A stretch of DNA of 6,782 bases, from the NCBI GenBank assembly GCA_903876815.1, contig CAIRBL010000068.1, positions 1-6,782 on the forward strand. Reading direction: 5' to 3'. Below the pieces are notes generated by a model that was given only the letters and a program-made list of their open reading frames with translations, ran no database searches and had not been told where the DNA came from. The stretch comes from an uncultured bacterium (GTDB lineage Bacteria; Patescibacteriota; Patescibacteriia; UBA1558; GWA2-36-10). Shown here in pieces: positions 5,094 to 6,782 of the stretch. Each line of letters opens with the position of its first letter. Positions within the stretch are counted from its first letter, which is position 1. The position numbers and the translations under genes were made by a program.

Positions 5094-6080
5094 ATGAGGA
5101 CTTTAGTGACAACTATTGGTGGCGCAACTCAAGACATCATGTTTTATACTGATGAAGCAGAATTGATTGACAATAAAAATAATTTGCTAAAACAAAGATT
5201 AATTGGTTTTGAGTATGGTGCTAAACTTTATAGCAAAGAAGTTTATTTAACCTTTGGCGGTGGCGGGGCAAATGCGGCTGCTAATTTTTCTTCTTTAGGT
5301 TTAAAAACTCAAAGTATTTTATCTTTAGGCACAGACGAAATTGGCAAAGCTATTTTAAATAATTTACGCCAAAGAAAGATAGAAACAAGTTTAGTACAAA
5401 TTAATGCTCAAAAAAATTCTGGAGTTTCCGCTATTGTCAATGTCGGGTCTTTTAATGAACATGTTATTTTTGCTTATAGAGGTGCCAATGATTGTTTGGA
5501 TTTGAGTGAAAAAATAGTAAAAAAAATCAAAACGCCATGGGTTTATCTGACTTCTCTCAAAGCCGCTTCTACCCATAGAATAGAAGCTTTATTTAAACAT
5601 TGTGAAAATAAAAAAATTCAGATTGCTTGGAATCCTGGTCATGATCAATTAAAATTAGGTTTAAAAAAATTAGCTAAATTCATTGCCCAAACTACAGTTT
5701 TTGATGTGAATCGTGATGAAGCCTTAGAGCTTTTGGTCTCTATCAAAAAAACAGAAGTTAAAAATAATATCAATTTTATTTTGAAAGCTTTGCACGTTTA
5801 TGGACAAAAATTTACCGTAGTGACAGATGGAGCTCGCGGTGCTTATGTGTATGATGGTAAAAAAGTTTATTTTCGGGCAGCGGGCAAGAAAAAAGGTATC
5901 AATACTACTGGCGCAGGAGATGCTTTTGGAGCAGCTTTTGTGGCAGGTTTGATAAAGTATGGTCAGGATGTGGACAAGGCATTGAAATTAGCGCTTTTAA
6001 ATAGCAATAGCGTGATTATGAAAATTGGTGCGCAAGTTGGTATTTTGAAAGCCGAAGATTTAAAGAAATATAATTTATAA
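5094..6080 (+). CDS. PfkB-family (ribokinase-like) carbohydrate or nucleoside kinase
   Basis: This complete 328-residue kinase is of normal length for the PfkB family, which phosphorylates sugars or nucleosides with ATP. The N-terminal substrate region is IGGATQD (8-14), with Asp 14 in the usual place. Signature 1 is GGGGANAAANFSSLG (55-69). The NRDEA element (206-210) matches the conserved N-x-x-E near the phosphates. VTDGARGAYVYDG (243-255) forms the strand and turn near the nucleotide, and signature 2 is NTTGAGDAFGAAF (270-282), with catalytic base Asp 276 and the GAGD anion hole. The usual Asp at the start of signature 2 is Asn 270 here. The substrate cannot be decided: ribokinase-, adenosine- and fructokinase-like members share these motifs. 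The gene lies 8 bases after the small membrane protein and 1 base before PduL, so it is in an operon. No Shine-Dalgarno site is visible. Confidence 0.9.
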   Translation: MRTLVTTIGGATQDIMFYTDEAELIDNKNNLLKQRLIGFEYGAKLYSKEVYLTFGGGGANAAANFSSLGLKTQSILSLGTDEIGKAILNNLRQRKIETSLVQINAQKNSGVSAIVNVGSFNEHVIFAYRGANDCLDLSEKIVKKIKTPWVYLTSLKAASTHRIEALFKHCENKKIQIAWNPGHDQLKLGLKKLAKFIAQTTVFDVNRDEALELLVSIKKTEVKNNINFILKALHVYGQKFTVVTDGARGAYVYDGKKVYFRAAGKKKGINTTGAGDAFGAAFVAGLIKYGQDVDKALKLALLNSNSVIMKIGAQVGILKAEDLKKYNL

Positions 6081-6081
6081 T

Positions 6082-6645
6082 ATGCCACAAGTTTTAGTGG
6101 AAATTTCTGCACGCCATATTCATTTAGCTGAAAAAGATCTCTTTACTTTATTTGGTAATGGTTATAGTTTAAAAAAACAAAAAGATTTATCGCAAAGTGG
6201 TGAGTTTGCTGCTAAAGAGACGATTGCTATAGTCAATAACGATAAAAAATTAGTTTTTAGAGTAGTTGGACCATTGCGCAAAGAAACACAAGTAGAGTTA
6301 TCAGTGTCAGATTGTATTTTGTTAAAAATTAAACCAAGCTTGAAATTATCTGGTGATTTATCTGGTTCTAGTAAAGCGACTTTAGTGGGACCAAATGGTC
6401 AACTAAGGCTCAAACAGGGTGTGATTGTAGCCAAAAGACATTTACACATTGATCTTACGACAGCTAAAAAATGGAAGCTAAAAAATGGTCAGAAAATTTC
6501 TGTTTTAACAAAAGGCGATAGGGCGTTGGAGTTTAAAAATATTATAGTACGTATTGGTGATTTTCAAACTCGTTTACATTTGGATACTGATGAGGCAAAT
6601 GCGGCAGGTTTAAAAAATAATGATAAAGTTTATTTGCAAATTTAA
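6082..6645 (+). CDS. pduL: PduL-type phosphate acyltransferase (phosphotransacylase)
   Basis: PduL enzymes swap CoA and phosphate on short acyl groups (acyl-CoA + Pi to acyl-phosphate + CoA) and are unrelated in fold to Pta. Both halves of the duplicated barrel are visible. The first has RHIHL (11-15), the DLSQSGEFAAKET region (35-47) with a likely metal ligand Glu 46, and GPLRKETQVELS (63-74) with the conserved Arg 66. The second has GDLSGS (91-96), KRHLHI (118-123) and RLHLDTDEANAAGLKNND (164-181). The HxH pairs (12/14 and 120/122), Glu 46 and His 166 fit the two-zinc site of the family. At 187 residues it has no N-terminal extension of the kind that targets PduL to microcompartments, so it should be cytosolic. 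With acetate kinase it would make ATP from acetyl-CoA; no such gene is in the window. It follows PfkB after one base. Confidence 0.93.
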   Translation: MPQVLVEISARHIHLAEKDLFTLFGNGYSLKKQKDLSQSGEFAAKETIAIVNNDKKLVFRVVGPLRKETQVELSVSDCILLKIKPSLKLSGDLSGSSKATLVGPNGQLRLKQGVIVAKRHLHIDLTTAKKWKLKNGQKISVLTKGDRALEFKNIIVRIGDFQTRLHLDTDEANAAGLKNNDKVYLQI

Positions 6646-6648
6646 TTT

Positions 6649-6782
6649 ATGTTTTTTCAGTTATTAGCACAAAATGAAGATATTTTGGACAGCATGGTTA
6701 ATTCTGAGGCCACTGTTCAAGAGTTAAATCAGCGTTTGGTAGATTTAAAGATAGACTATGAATCTTTGACTCAAAATGCTAC
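6649..6782 (+). CDS. Start of an unrecognised, coiled-coil-like protein (3' partial)
   Basis: An ATG three bases after the PduL stop opens a frame that stays open to the window edge (44 residues visible). The start is MFFQLLAQNEDILDS, followed by a Glu/Gln/Leu-rich stretch (VQELNQRLVDLKIDYESL) with roughly heptad-spaced hydrophobics, which suggests a coiled coil. There is no signal peptide, domain or catalytic motif in the visible part. The ATG sits in an AATTTATG context like the starts at 2165 and 2765. It is most likely the last visible member of the operon that begins at 4858. Confidence 0.65.
   Translation, partial: MFFQLLAQNEDILDSMVNSEATVQELNQRLVDLKIDYESLTQNA

Noticed and set aside
5391..5576. 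Minus-strand open frame of 61 codons
   Set aside because: It lies inside the PfkB gene, whose protein is well conserved in this part.
6069..6084. TATAAT 7 bases before the PduL ATG, considered as a leaderless promoter
   Set aside because: It lies in the last codons of the PfkB gene, has no TG extension or -35 box, and such hexamers are expected by chance in AT-rich DNA; the 1-base gap favours co-transcription.
1..6782. CRISPR arrays, tRNA or rRNA genes, insertion sequences, phage or defence genes
   Set aside because: No spaced repeats, cloverleaf pattern, transposase or integrase frames, or terminal inverted repeats were seen; the window looks like ordinary core genome.

Overview
This is an AT-rich bacterial window, tightly packed with genes that all lie on the + strand. 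Three things point to an ultra-small bacterium of the Patescibacteria (Candidate Phyla Radiation). One is the RG-rich zinc-ribbon protein of the CxxC-x17-CxxC type. Another is the gene set: a stand-alone PduL, a lone PfkB kinase, a SpoU methylase and a lineage-specific membrane protein. The third is the very short spacers. The phylum is an inference from gene content, not proven by a marker gene. All eight visible stop codons are TAA (6) or TAG (2), and all frames read cleanly with the standard code.

Layout. (1) Positions 1-237 are the C-terminal end of a DEAD-box RNA helicase with an Arg/Gly-rich tail. (2) Positions 309-2066 are a complete half-size ABC exporter, with its own extended -10 promoter a few bases before the ATG. 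(3) Positions 2165-2668 are a small RGG/zinc-ribbon/Lys-rich protein, probably nucleic-acid binding. It has its own promoter, a hairpin in its leader and a strong intrinsic terminator. (4) Positions 2765-4820 are a two-gene unit: a 533-residue membrane protein of unknown function, then a SpoU-family RNA 2'-O-methyltransferase whose start overlaps it by 11 bases. The promoter of this unit sits directly after the previous terminator and carries a dyad over its -10 box. (5) Positions 4858 to the right edge form a third unit: a 75-residue two-helix membrane protein that looks leaderless, a PfkB-family kinase, a PduL-type phosphate acyltransferase and the beginning of a coiled-coil-like protein. 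Gaps inside this unit are 8, 1 and 3 bases.

Functionally, the left part leans to RNA handling (helicase, RGG zinc-ribbon, and further right the RNA methylase). The right part leans to energy metabolism: a sugar or nucleoside kinase next to PduL, which interconverts acyl-CoA and acyl-phosphate and could feed substrate-level ATP formation if an acetate kinase exists elsewhere. The most notable signals are not a new multi-gene system. They are the expression architecture (extended -10 boxes abutting start codons, few Shine-Dalgarno sites, an identical 14-base start context on two genes), the RGG/CxxC protein with its leader hairpin, and two uncharacterised membrane proteins.
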